This document shows, piece after piece, positions 47,564 through 58,071 of a stretch of 64,000 nucleotides of DNA. The number at the start of each line of letters is the position of its first letter. The first letter of the stretch is position 1. The notes under the pieces are model-generated. The model did not search any database. It was not told the origin of the DNA and saw nothing but the letters and a program-made list of their open reading frames with translations. This stretch comes from Cordia subcordata (lineage: Eukaryota; Streptophyta; Magnoliopsida; Boraginales; Cordiaceae). The translations under genes were made by a program, and so were the position numbers. The stretch covers positions 13,464,501 to 13,528,500 of the forward strand of contig JAPTOF010000010.1 in the NCBI GenBank assembly GCA_028554755.1, read 5' to 3'.

Positions 47564-47798
47564 AGGGCCTATTTGGATTGACTTTTTTTTTTCCAGAAAA
47601 AGTACATTTTTCCTGAAAAAGTTATATTAAATTTGCAATAGCTATTTGATTTGGCTTTCAAAAAAGCTGAAACTCTAGAAAAAGCTCAAATACAACTTTT
47701 TTCAAAAGATAGAATTTTTAGCTTCTTAAACAAAGCTATTTTTTCAAAAGCTCTTGAAAAAAACACTTTTGAAAAAAGCTAATTCAAACAGAACCATA
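47564..47798. mobile_element. MITE nested in another MITE (family 1-like ends)
   Basis: Starts AGGGCCTATTTGGATTGACT and ends GCTAATTCAAACAGAACCAT; inverted arms continue as runs of AAAAAGC / GCTTTTT. Similar in design to 30006-30230. Confidence 0.65.
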
Positions 47799-48479
47799 GT
47801 ATTGGTAGTATTTTAGTAATATTTAGTGTAATTAATTTATTACTGTAATGTATTATAATAGTATATCAGTAATCTTGACTTTTTATATCAATCATTTTCA
47901 ATACTATACTAATATACTAATTACCAAAAATAAATTGAGAATTAATACACCTATTTCTACCATCATTCCTAGAATATACTAAGCGTGGTATATTCATTCC
48001 CAAGCTCATTCCATTCCCAAACTCATTTCGTTCCTGTCAAATTCATTCCATCGTACCAATTGCCAAGTGTTATCATAATTAGGGTGGAGTAGTTCTTAGA
48101 TTAACACCCAAAATTGAGTCTCCTCATTTATTGCTCTGATTCAGTTACTAACTAAGTTTGTTTATGTCTTGGGACTTATCACTGGACCTGTAAGTTTACT
48201 AATAGATAGTGGTCGAATTATGCGCTATTGGTTTGAAATAAACTTATCTTAAATATGAAATTTAATAAACATTTTATTCGATAAGTGTTTGATAAGAAAT
48301 AAGTATTTGAAATAATAAGACTGTTTGTTTATAATTATTGTTGGATTGAGCTGAAATGCTATTATAAAATTAATTTGGTAATAATGCATCAATCTTGAGT
48401 CATGATATTACAATTTTATGATTAAATAATAATTTATAAACTTAATTAAAGAATAATTTATAAATATAAAATATTGACA

Positions 48480-48830
48480 AAAATTTTCATTTTCTAACTT
48501 TTTTTTGCATTTATAATTTTTAAATTTTGATTTTTTTCATATTATAATCATTTAATTTTTTATATTTTAATTATAGCTTTTTAAAGTTTAAAATTTCTTA
48601 ATTTTAAATTGTAAGGTTTTAATTATTTTAGTCTTTAGTTTTATTTTTAATTTTCAATGTTTTAAAAAATTTTTAATTTTTAATTTTTAATTTTTAACTT
48701 TAATTTTTTAATTTTTAAAATTTAAAATTTAAAATTTTAATTTTTTAATTTTTTAATTTTTTAATTTTTTAGTTTTTAAAAACTTTTAATTTTTTAATTT
48801 TTGTTTTTAATTTTTAATTACAGGTACTAT
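48480..48830. repeat. Low-complexity TTTTTAA-rich tract
   Basis: Long stretch of TTTTTAATTTTTAA-type sequence with some inverted symmetry. No gene. Confidence 0.85.
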
Positions 48831-49079
48831 TGAACATAGAAATATTATATATAATAACCCTAAAATCTCTAATATGCACCAATTACAAGATATAAATACC
48901 CTAAACTCAACTTATTTCTTATAATTACAAAGAAGACCTTTTGTAAAAGATATCTTCTAAATGACTTATGATAAGCTGATACCAAATAATACTTTTTCAT
49001 GTGAACTATCAAATAAGAGGGTGTTTGGTTTAGCTTATTTTGGTGCTTATAACTACCTAAAAAAAAACACCATTTCATA

Positions 49080-49576
49080 TATCTTTTACTATTTGATGCT
49101 TACACTATCTCCAACAGCTTCCCTATCTTTTCTTCTATATTTAAGTGTTTTGAATCACTTTTTTAGATTTCAGGATCCCCTAATTTTAATTCTACTTCAA
49201 CAACTCACCTATTTTTTACTAAACATTTAGTTTAGGGAATCCCTATTTTAGTTTTACTCCAACAGTTCCTCTATTATAGGGGTCCGATATTTTTATTTTG
49301 CTCTAAAACACATCATTAATTTAACTAAACATATTATTTAGTATATTTATTATTTGTTTATTATTATTTATAATAGTATTAGATTTTTAATTATTAATAT
49401 TTTTATTTTTTACATTAAAAATATATTTTAACTACTTAACATTTTTCGTTAATTAATAAAGAAGTTATATTTGAAATTTATTCTCTAAAATTTTTATTAA
49501 TATTATTTTTTTCTTGTATAATTCTTGACAATATTATATTTTTTATTTTATTTTATTCATTTAAATTAATCATTTT
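49080..49576. other. Left part of a DNA split by Sirevirus B; possible MITE end
   Basis: CTCCAACAGCTTCCCTATCT near 49090 and CTCCAACAGTTCCTCTATTA near 49257 resemble the reverse complement of 60870-60895 (CTAACAGCTTCAACAACTCC) on the other side of Sirevirus B. This suggests a DNA transposon or MITE interrupted by the retrotransposon. Ends are weak. Confidence 0.3.
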
Positions 49577-50894
49577 TGTTAGCTAAATATTCATTATTGA
49601 TTTTGATGATGAAAATATATTTGTATTATTTGACTAAATAGCTTCTTGAGAAAATAAAATTATATCTAGTTGAAGCCTTGAAAGATTGAAGAAAATGTGC
49701 AAAAAGCATTATTTGAAGAAAGAGAAGGTGAGAAGGTATAAGGAGGAGAAGTGAAGTCATAAGGGGTACCGGATATTATTTTCCTTCTTGCTCTTTTTGT
49801 GAAATGCGTACATATTGTGTGGACTTGGCTTAAACTCTTTTTCTTGTTCAAAGCAAAATTTTCAACTCTTGCACATTTAATATAACATATGCACAAATGT
49901 ATTTGAATGCACACATAGAGATAAAATGAGTTTTTGGGGTGTTTCAAATCACAACATGTGTTTACAAATTATTACAAAATGATTTAGAGTTGTGAAAATT
50001 GCACTTAAAATGGTTTTTGCAAAACTTTGGCTTTACTTCACATTTTGGAGTGGCCGGATCCCCCAGCCGGTCGACCGGCTGACCTGGGTGGGTTGCTCGG
50101 CCAAAACAGAATGGTGAAGAAAAAGCCGGACCCCCTAGCCGGTCGACCGGCTAAGGCGTCCGGCCTAGTCAGAGAAGGAAAGGGGATAGCCAGACGACCC
50201 AGCCAGTCAATCGGCTGAACGGGTACTGTAAAAAATGCACTAGCCGTTTATTACTGTTCTGGCTAAAAAATTCATTTCTTCTTCACCTACCAAATCCCTA
50301 ACCCCCAAAATCTCTTTAAATACTCATTCAATACACATTCTAATCAGAAAATTGAAGTGTGCTAAAGTGTTTATCATCATACAATCTATCTTTGAGTCAT
50401 TCTTGCAATATATTTGAGCTTTCAAGAGCTTATTCATCTTCTTCTTGAAGAAAATTTCAGATTCAATCTTTTCTTAATTCTTGAGTATATACACACCTTG
50501 AGAGCTATAAACATTGTGAGATTTATTCTTTAAAGCTTCTAAAGTGTGGGGAAATCCTAAAGAGTGAATCTCTTGGGTTCTTTGAAGTTAGGCTTCAAAG
50601 AGATTGTAAGAACTTGGTTTGTGCTTCACCAAGATTTGAAGAAGCATCTTAGTGGAGATTTTTGAAGTCCTAAGGGGAGCATTCTTGGGCGATGGACGTA
50701 GGCTTGGCCAAACCACCTTAAATTGTTTGTTTCTCCTCTCTTTATACTTCCATTTTTATGCTTGCTTATTTTGCTTACATTGTGTTTGATATATTGATTG
50801 TTAGAAGTTGTAAATTTTCTGAGAATTTTTTAAAACGAAAATTAGTACTTAGATCTTAATTCACCCCCCCCCCCTTAAGATATTTGCAACCACA
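49577..50894 (+). repeat. 5' LTR of Sirevirus B
   Basis: TGTTAGCTAAATATTC...GCAACCACA. It carries GC-rich palindromes at 50065-50080 and 50137-50152 (AGCCGGTCGACCGGCT) and a third, mutated, at 50201-50216; a TTTAAATACTC TATA-like box near 50314; and a C tract before the end. Minus-strand open frames inside both LTRs are not genes. Confidence 0.93.
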
Positions 50895-50896
50895 AT

Positions 50897-50909
50897 TGGT
50901 ATAAGAGCT
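50897..50909 (+). promoter_or_regulatory. Primer-binding site of Sirevirus B
   Basis: TGGTATAAGAGCT, two bases inside the LTR, one mismatch from the TGGTATCAGAGC type complementary to initiator tRNA-Met. Confidence 0.88.
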
Positions 50910-50954
50910 AGGGTTCTACATATAGTTTAACCACTAGTAGAATTTCTAGCAAAT

Positions 50955-52618
50955 ATGGAGGGAATTTCTATTAAACAAGCACTCCCTTTTGATGGAACAA
51001 ATTATGCATTTTGGAAAATGAGGATGAAAGTGTTTATACAATCACTTGATTATAAAGCTTGGAAAATCATAGAAAATGGGCCTACCTTACCTACAAAATT
51101 AGAGGTGATAGGAGAATACCCAAACCGAAAAATGAATGGAATGATGAAGATATTAAATTATTTGAATTAAATCAAAAAGCATTACATTATTTATTTAATA
51201 CTATGAATGCCACCGAGTTGCTAGAGTAATGGGGTGCACTTCGGCTAAAGAACTTTGGCACCAACTAGAAGTAACTTATGAAAGAACTAGCCAAGTGAAA
51301 GAATCTAGGATTGCTATGCTTGTACATAGATATGAATTATTCAAGATGCTTCCAAATGAAAATGTTGAGCAAATGTTTTCTAGATTTGTTGAAATTACTA
51401 ATGGTTTGAAAGCTCTTGGCAAGGATTATTCTAATGTAGAGAAGGTAAGAAAATTACTAAGGAGCTTGCCATCATCATGGCAATCTAAAGTCACAGCAAT
51501 AAAGGAAGCAAAGGACTTGAATACATTGGAACTCAATGAGGTCATTGGGTCACTCATGACTCATGAGCTTGAGATAAAGGATCATGAAGAAGAAGAGAAG
51601 AAAGCAAAGAAATACATTGCCCTCGTTGCATCAAAATACCCATCAAGTGACAATGAGGAAGATGATGAGAACCCAGAAGATGAAGAAATTGCACTTCTAG
51701 CCCGAAATTTCAAAAGATTTATGAAATTTAGAAAGATGAGAAAAGGGGCTTCTTTAAGCAACACAAATTGGAAGAAGAACGGAAAAGAAGGCAAAGAGTT
51801 CAAAAAGATAAAAGATGCAAAAGATTAATTGAAGTGCTTTAATTGCAACAAGCCGGGACATATAAAAGCAAATTGTCCTAAGCTTTTAAAGAAGAAGGAA
51901 GGTAAGGCACTCAAGGCCACGTGGGACTTCTCCGAAACCGAAGAAGATGAGGAAGAGCATCATGAGGTAGCGAACTTTTGCCTCATGGCCAATGAGGATG
52001 AGGTACTATCTTCACCTTCTTCATCTATTCATTATTCATCTAGTGAAGAAGAGGAAGAGGAATATAGTTTTGATGAACTAAAAGATGCATTTGCTAAATT
52101 ACATGATGATTTATCCTTAGCTTTGGCAAAAAACAAGCAAATGCATAAAACTTTGAAACTTGTTCTTAATGAAAAGGAAATTTTGGAAAAAAAAATGCTT
52201 CTCTTATTGAAAAAATAGACATCCTAGAAAAGGAAAATGATTCATATGCCGAAGATTTTGTAAAGATTGAAAAAGAGGTTAAAGATTAAAACTGAAAAAT
52301 ATGGATTTGAATGGAATTGTTCAAAAGTTTACAAATGACAAAGAAAATTTTGAAAAGCTTCTTGGAAGTCCAAAAATGTCTTTTGATAAGAGTGGTATTG
52401 GATACAAACCTAGTATTAATCAAAAGTATTTCAAAACCTATTTTGTAAAGGCTTCTACCTCTACATCCTCCTCTTCACCAAGGTCAAATGTTATTTGTAC
52501 CTATTGTGAAAAGAAAGGACATGTATCTACTCATTGTTATTACAAGAAAATTCGTGATAAAGGATCACATGTCCCGTATTGGCAAAGACCTAAATGGGTG
52601 GTCAAAAACAAAAATTAA
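50955..52618 (+). pseudogene. Gag of Sirevirus B with two CCHC zinc knuckles
   Basis: ATG at 50955 (MEGISIKQALPFDG, NYAFWKMRMKVFI). A frame change near 51110-51130 and a TAA at 51226-51228 precede the long central segment 51229-51828 (ELWHQLEVTYERTSQVKESR, LLRSLPSSWQSKVTAI, EVIGSLMTHELEIK), the UBN2-type capsid region. A TAA at 51826-51828 precedes the first knuckle CFNCNKPGHIKANC. A Glu/Ser-rich and coiled-coil stretch follows (to 52218), then a second knuckle CTYCEKKGHVSTHC near 52500. Gag forms the cytoplasmic particle. Broken in at least four places. Confidence 0.93.
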
Positions 52619-52719
52619 ACTAGCGCCAAGGACCCAAGGTGTTGGGGACCCCAAAATAAAGAATTACATTTGAATTTCATGCGTGTAGGTATGCAATAAA
52701 AGCAATTCAAGCAAAATAA

Positions 52720-53925
52720 AATGGATCTTAGATAGTGGTTGTTCCAAGCACATGACGGGAAACTCTTCACTTTTCTACAAATTAAAAAGGTCAAAAGGAG
52801 GAGACGTTACCTTTGAGGACAATGGCAAAGGAAAAATTATTGGAAAAGGAAGCATTGGTAACGAAAACTCTCTTGCTATACATAATATCCTACTAGTAGA
52901 GGGTCTAAAATTTAATCTACTTAGCATTAGTCAATTATGTGACAAAGGTCATAAAGTTGTTTTTCAATCTTCTAAATGCCTTGTATATGAATGTGGAAAT
53001 GATAATGTGTTATTTGTAGCTAAAAGAAATGAAAATGTTTACACTGTTAAAATTGATCAACTTATATGTCAACATGTTGAATGTTTATCCGTTGTGCATG
53101 ATAATGCTTGGTTATGGCATAGAAGATTAGGACATGCTAGCATGAGCTTATTGAATGATTTATCAAAGCATGATCTAGTTAGAGACCTTCCAAAGCTAAA
53201 ATTTGAAAAAGATAAAATTTGTGATGCTTGCCAACTAGGAAAACAACATAAGACGTCCTTCAAATCCTTAAATAAAGTTTCAACAAATAGAGCATTACAA
53301 CTATTACATATGGATTTGTTTGGACCCATTGATGTGGCAAGCTTAGGAGGATCTAGTTATATATTTGTTGTAGTTGATGATTACACTAGATTTACATGGG
53401 TCATGTTTCTTGCACATAAAAATGATGCCTTCAATGAATTTGCAAGATTGTGTAAAAAAGTGCAAAATGAGAAAGGCTATTTTATAACTTGCATCCGTAG
53501 TGATAATAGCACCGAATATGTGAATACTTCTTTCATGAACTTTTGTGATGAACATGGCATTGAGCATAACCTTTCGGCCCCTCGTACTCCTCAACAAAAT
53601 GGGGTAGTAGAGAGGAAGAATCATACATTACAAGAAATGGCAAGGACTATGCTAAAAGAACACAACTTGCCAACATATTTTTAAAGTGAAGCCATAAATA
53701 CTGCATGCTATGTGCAAAATAGAGTATTAATTAGACCTATCTTAAACAAAACTCCATATGAACTATGGCATGGCAAAACACCTAAAATATCATACTTCAA
53801 GGTATTTGGTTGTAAATGTTTTATCCTAAATACTAAGGACCACTAAAGAAAATTTGATGCTAAATCTGATGAAAGAATATTCTTAGGTTATTCCACTAAG
53901 AGCAAAGCATATAGGGTATATAATA
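52720..53925 (+). pseudogene. Protease, GAG-pre-integrase and integrase of Sirevirus B
   Basis: Begins with the protease site ILDSGCSKHMTG (about 52730), then LLVEGLKFNLLSISQL, then the integrase zinc module WLWHRRLGH...CDACQLGK (HHCC), and the catalytic core with Asp in LLHMDLFGP, Asp in IRSDNSTEY and Glu in QQNGVVERKN. The first frame ends at a TAA (53682-53684) inside integrase; coding resumes (SEAINTACYVQNRVL, YELWHGKTPK, FKVFGCKCF) with another stop near 53845, and continues to the GYSTKSKAYRVYNKRT end module. Confidence 0.93.
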
Positions 53926-53929
53926 AAAG

Positions 53930-55071
53930 AACTATTGTTGTGGAAGAGTCAATACATGTTACATTTGATGAGACTAATCCATTTGAGTTGAGAAAGGAAA
54001 TTGATGATGTAGGTTATCTTTTGGAAAAGACAACGCTTGAAGATTCAACTCCAAAAGACAAAGAAAAATCAACAAAGCAAGAAGAAGAGCATAAAGAAAA
54101 GAGGTCTCAAGAAAATGAGGAAATCAAACAATGCTCAAACAAAGATGCTGAAACGAAAGAACCTCATGAAGACCTACGAAAGAGTTGGAAGTTCATAAGA
54201 ACCCATCCTCAAGATCTTATTCTTGGTGATCCAAATGAAGGTGTAAGAACTAGGCGTAATATTAGTACTTTTTGTGAGCATCATGCATTTATCTCTCATA
54301 TAGAATCCAAAAATGTAAAAGAAGCTCTACTTGATGAAAATTGGATAATTGCCATGCAAGAAGAACTTAATCAATTTGAGAGAAATAAAGTATGGAAGCT
54401 AGTTGAAAGGCCTAAAGATAGACCGGTAATAGGAACTAAATGGGTATTCAGAAACAAACTAGATGAAGCCGGAATAGTGACTAGGAATCAGGCTAGACTA
54501 GTTGCACAAGGATACAATCAAGAAGAAGGAATTGATTATGATGGAACCTATGCTCCTGTAGCTAGACTTGAATCCATTCGTATGTTACTTGCATTTGCAT
54601 GTCACATGGATTTTAAGCTTTATCAAATGGATGTGAAAAGTGCATTCTTAAATGGATTCATTGAATAAGAAGTTTATGTTGAACAACCCCCCGATTTTGA
54701 AGATTCTTGCTTTTCTAATCATGTCTTTAAACTAGAAAAGGCTTTATATGGTTTAAAGCAAGCTCCTAGAGCTTGGTATGAAAGACTTAGTGGATTTCTG
54801 GTAGAAAACAATTTTGAAAGAGGAAAACTTGATTCAACCCAATTTATCAAAAGAAAAGACTGACATTCTACTTGTCCAAATCTATGTGAATGATATAATT
54901 TTTGGTGCTACTAATACTTCTTTATGTGAGAATTTCTCAAAGTGTATACACAAAGAGTTCGAGATGAGCATGATGGGAGAATTAACCTTCTTCCTTGGAC
55001 TACAAATCAAACAAGCAAAAGAAGGGATCTTCATAAATCAAGCCAAATACACCAAGGAAATTTGGACTTGA
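53930..55071 (+). pseudogene. Reverse transcriptase of Sirevirus B with altered YVDD motif
   Basis: A charged linker (53940-54290) leads to the RT: NWIIAMQEELNQFERNKVW, GTKWVFRNKLDE, RLVAQGYNQEEGIDYDGTY, APVARLESIRMLLAF, FKLYQMDVKSAFLNG. A TAA at 54666-54668 interrupts the FIEEEVYVEQP segment, and the frame shifts near 54805. The active site reads QIYVNDIIFGATN at about 54880-54918: YVND instead of the standard YVDD, which removes one catalytic Asp. Coding then continues to LTFFLGLQIKQ. Confidence 0.93.
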
Positions 55072-55815
55072 AGATGCAAAGGAGATTGGAACTCCCATGA
55101 GCCCCTCAACAAAACTAGATAAGGATGAGAAGGGTAAATCAGTAGACGAGAAGAAATATAGAGGTATGATCGGTAGTCTATTATATTTAACTGCCTCTAG
55201 ACCTGATATCATGTTTGTAGTGTGCTTATGTGCTAGATTTCAATCTAATCCTAAGGAAACTCGCTTAACAACTGTAAAAAGAATCATTAGATATCTAAAG
55301 GAACAATTGATCTAGGGCTTTGGTATGCAAAAGGAACGTCATTTGATCTATGTGGTTTTTTTTATGCTGACTATGCTGGTTGCAAAATAGATCATAAGAG
55401 CACTAGTGGAACATGCCAATTCCTAGGACATTCCTTAGTATCTTGGTCTAGTAGGAAACAAAATAGTGTTGCTATTTCTACTACCGAAGCTGAATATATT
55501 GCAGCTGGTAGTTGTGTGGCTCAAATTTTGTGGATGAAACAAAATTTACTTGATTATGGATTGAAGTATGATCATGTTCCTATATATTGTGATAATACTA
55601 GTGTAATTAATCTCACTAAAAATCCAATTCAACATTCAAGAACTAAGCATATTGAGATTAGACACCATTTCATTAGGGATCATGTACAAGAAGGTGATAT
55701 AATACTTGAATTTGTTGATACTTTACATCAAGTTGCTGATATTTTTACTAATCCTTTGCATGACGATCAATTTTGCAAGATTAGGAGAGAAATTGGAATG
55801 ATAAAATGTGGTTAA
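55072..55815 (+). pseudogene. RT thumb and RNase H of Sirevirus B
   Basis: Segments: YRGMIGSLLYLTASRPDIMF (about 55157-55216), then RNase H with FYADYAGCKIDHKSTSGTC, SWSSRKQNSVAISTTEAEYI, PIYCDNTSVINLTKNPIQHS and HHFIRDHVQEGDI, ending at TAA after GMIKCG (55815). The acidic residues in YADYAG, TTEAEY and YCDNTS are retained. A stop near 55315 and a frame change separate it from RT. Confidence 0.92.
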
Positions 55816-56189
55816 ATTGCATATATATGTGTTTATGTGGCTTGGGTATGAAACATAAGCAATTTGTGCACTTTCTGACCCAGCCGCCCGACCAAGCCGG
55901 TCGACTGACCGAAGCCTTAGGCGTCCGGCTAAAACACAATTTTTTATAAGCTCTCTGATCCGGGAGGTCGACCTAGCTGGTCGACCCCCCGCGACCAGCC
56001 GGTCGACCGGCTGAACGCGGACAGGGTTAAAAATTGGGGGTTTTCACCCCAAATTCACTTCATTCACTCAATTTCTCTAAACCCTAGCCAAAATTTCTCC
56101 AAAACCCATCTTAAATTCTTCAATTTTCAACCGCTTTCTTCCAAAATTCTTTCTATAATTTGTTTACCCACTTTAAAAAACTAAGTTTT

Positions 56190-57502
56190 TACCGATTTCG
56201 AGAGGAAGAGGTCAAGCACGTGGGAGAAAAGAGACGAGGCCAAGAACACAATCTCCTCCTCCACCACCACCACCTCCGGTATCAAAGATTCAAGGCAAGC
56301 AATCGATTTTGTACGGTAAATATATCGTGGACACTGATTTTGCTAGCACTAATATCTTGCCATTATTTGATAAATGGTCTAAGTTTCTACATCTACATTG
56401 TGATATGCAAGTTAAATTAGTAATTGAGTTTTATGAAAATCTTGAGATACATTGTAGAAGTCCAAAACTTGAGTTATCTTCTACCGTCTGTGGAGTAAAT
56501 TTTGTACTTAAGGAGGAAACTTTGCATGAGATATTTAATATACCTGTTGATGGGGAAGGCCACTACAATAGTCAAGGATGGCCAGAAGGAATTAAGGGAA
56601 CTGACATCCCGGGTGAAGTCATAAAATATATGTGGAAGAATGTAGGGCCTAAGACTCCAGATTTAATTCTTCCATTGTTGAGAGATGTTGATGTTAATAC
56701 GAGACTTGCTCTTAAAATCATGAGTGAAGTAATTCTCCCTAGGAATATCAATGATGGAAAAATTTCGGTCATGGATGCTTATATCTACTATAGCCTTAGG
56801 GAGAAAAAGGAGATAGCTCTGCCTTTCCTAATCCTTCAACATATGTTGCATATTAGTGGAAAGGATGGAGGAAAAACGACCACTCCTGGCTATGGTATGG
56901 CCTTAATGCATATTTTCTCACATTTCAACATATCATCAAATACTCCATATAGAGAGTTTGCTTGAAATTTTGACATGTTGTACATGAACTTCATGGGCAT
57001 TTGCTGGTATAATGGGGAGCCCATAAATAGAGAGACCTTCAAAAATTTGCCCCAAAGCACTCAAGCTGCAACTAAGAATAGGACTAAGAAGGGCACTCCT
57101 TTCACCGATCCTGTCTTTGGCCTCACTGCACAAAACCTTGATGATATACTTGGTTGGGTAGACATCACACTAGAAGAAGATGAAGGGCCAGAAATTGAGG
57201 ATAATCCCGACATAGGTATACCAGAAACAACACCCATGGTTGTTAGTACCTCTGAAGAAGAGGAAAATACTAAGGAGGCTACTCTTAGGCGAGTAATGAG
57301 AGAATCTAGGTAGCAAGTGCATATTGATGAGCAACGCCGAAGAGAAATTTGTCGTGGTGTTGGTTCTAGCTCGATGGGTCAACAGGAAGACCCTTCTTTG
57401 ATGGCTCAGATTCTATCACAGTTGCAGGCGTTAAACACTGGAATGGGCGAAATGAGGGCCACCATGACAAGCCAATGGAACGAGCTCACTATTTGGAGGT
57501 AA
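56190..57502 (+). pseudogene. Envelope-position ORF of Sirevirus B (plant transposon protein-like)
   Basis: After pol and a 370-nt spacer a further ORF runs to 57502 in one frame: a basic start (RGRGQARGRKETRPRTQS), a proline run, YGKYIVDTDF, an alpha-helical domain (FYENLEIHCRSPKLELS, VCGVNFVLKEETLHEIFNIP, WPEGIKGTDIPGEV, ALKIMSEVILPRNINDGKIS), then an acidic tail and a C-terminal coil (LMAQILSQLQALNTGMGEMR). In-frame stops at 56963-56965 and 57311-57313 break it, and no in-frame ATG precedes the basic start. The domain resembles the putative plant transposon protein found in this position in several LTR elements. No signal peptide or membrane segment is visible, so an envelope role is not supported. 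Confidence 0.72.
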
Positions 57503-57736
57503 CACATTGTCTCAGAAGTGGCTTCTATGAGATTAGACATGAGGGAATACTTCAAGGATCACCATGATCGCGCGCCTTGATTTTCTTACTTCAGAAAAAC
57601 TCTTTTCATTCCACTTGAATACATTTTTTAGTTTTAGTTGACTTTCAAATTCTTGACTTTGGTTAACAAGTTATCTCTTCTATACAACCTTAACTTTCGT
57701 TTCTTTTCCTGCCTTTATAATGATTTTGATGATGCC

Positions 57737-58070
57737 AAAGGGGGAGAAGTGAATGATTGGTTGAATGGTGAATGGTATATATATGCGTTGTTGGCTGTTG
57801 AATGGTATATTTGCTTTATGGTTTGTTGATACTTGTGTGGATATGACTATTTGTTGTGACATACTTATGTGGATATGGCTATTTGTTGTGACATACTTAT
57901 GTGGATCTGGCTATTTTATTGATGAGTTGTTTATGTCCTCAATATGCATGAGCTTAAACTTGAAAGAGGGAGTATTTTCCCAAAATACACTTTATAAAAG
58001 AATGCATATGTTAAGGGGGAGTACTTTTGTCACATTTCTTAAAAATTTGTCACCATCAAAAAGGGGGAAA
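57737..58070 (+). promoter_or_regulatory. Repeated polypurine tracts before the 3' LTR
   Basis: AAAGGGGGAGAAG (57737-57749, inside GATGCCAAAGGGGGAGAAG), AAAGAGGGAGT (57963-57973), TTAAGGGGGAG (58011-58021) and AAAAAGGGGGAAA (58058-58070), the last one base before the LTR. Multiple polypurine-tract copies are a known Sirevirus trait; the last is the one placed to prime plus-strand synthesis. Confidence 0.85.
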
Positions 58071-58071
58071 T

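Larger units (their letters stand above)
47069..48063. mobile_element. MITE of about 1 kb with GGAATGGAATG-rich arms
   Basis: The left end ATTGGTATGCTGGAGTGGGC and the reverse complement of the right end ATTGGTACGATGGAATGAAT are inverted repeats. The arms contain repeated GGGAATG / CATTCCC motifs. Interrupted by a microsatellite and by a second MITE at 47564-47798. Confidence 0.65.

Noticed and set aside
49666..49947. 93-codon minus-strand open frame, repeated at 58161-58442
   Set aside because: Both lie inside the two LTRs of Sirevirus B; the near-identity reflects the LTR repeat, not a gene pair.
56309..56965. A retroviral-type envelope glycoprotein in Sirevirus B
   Set aside because: No signal peptide, transmembrane helix or Cys-rich ectodomain; the helical domain and coil look intracellular.
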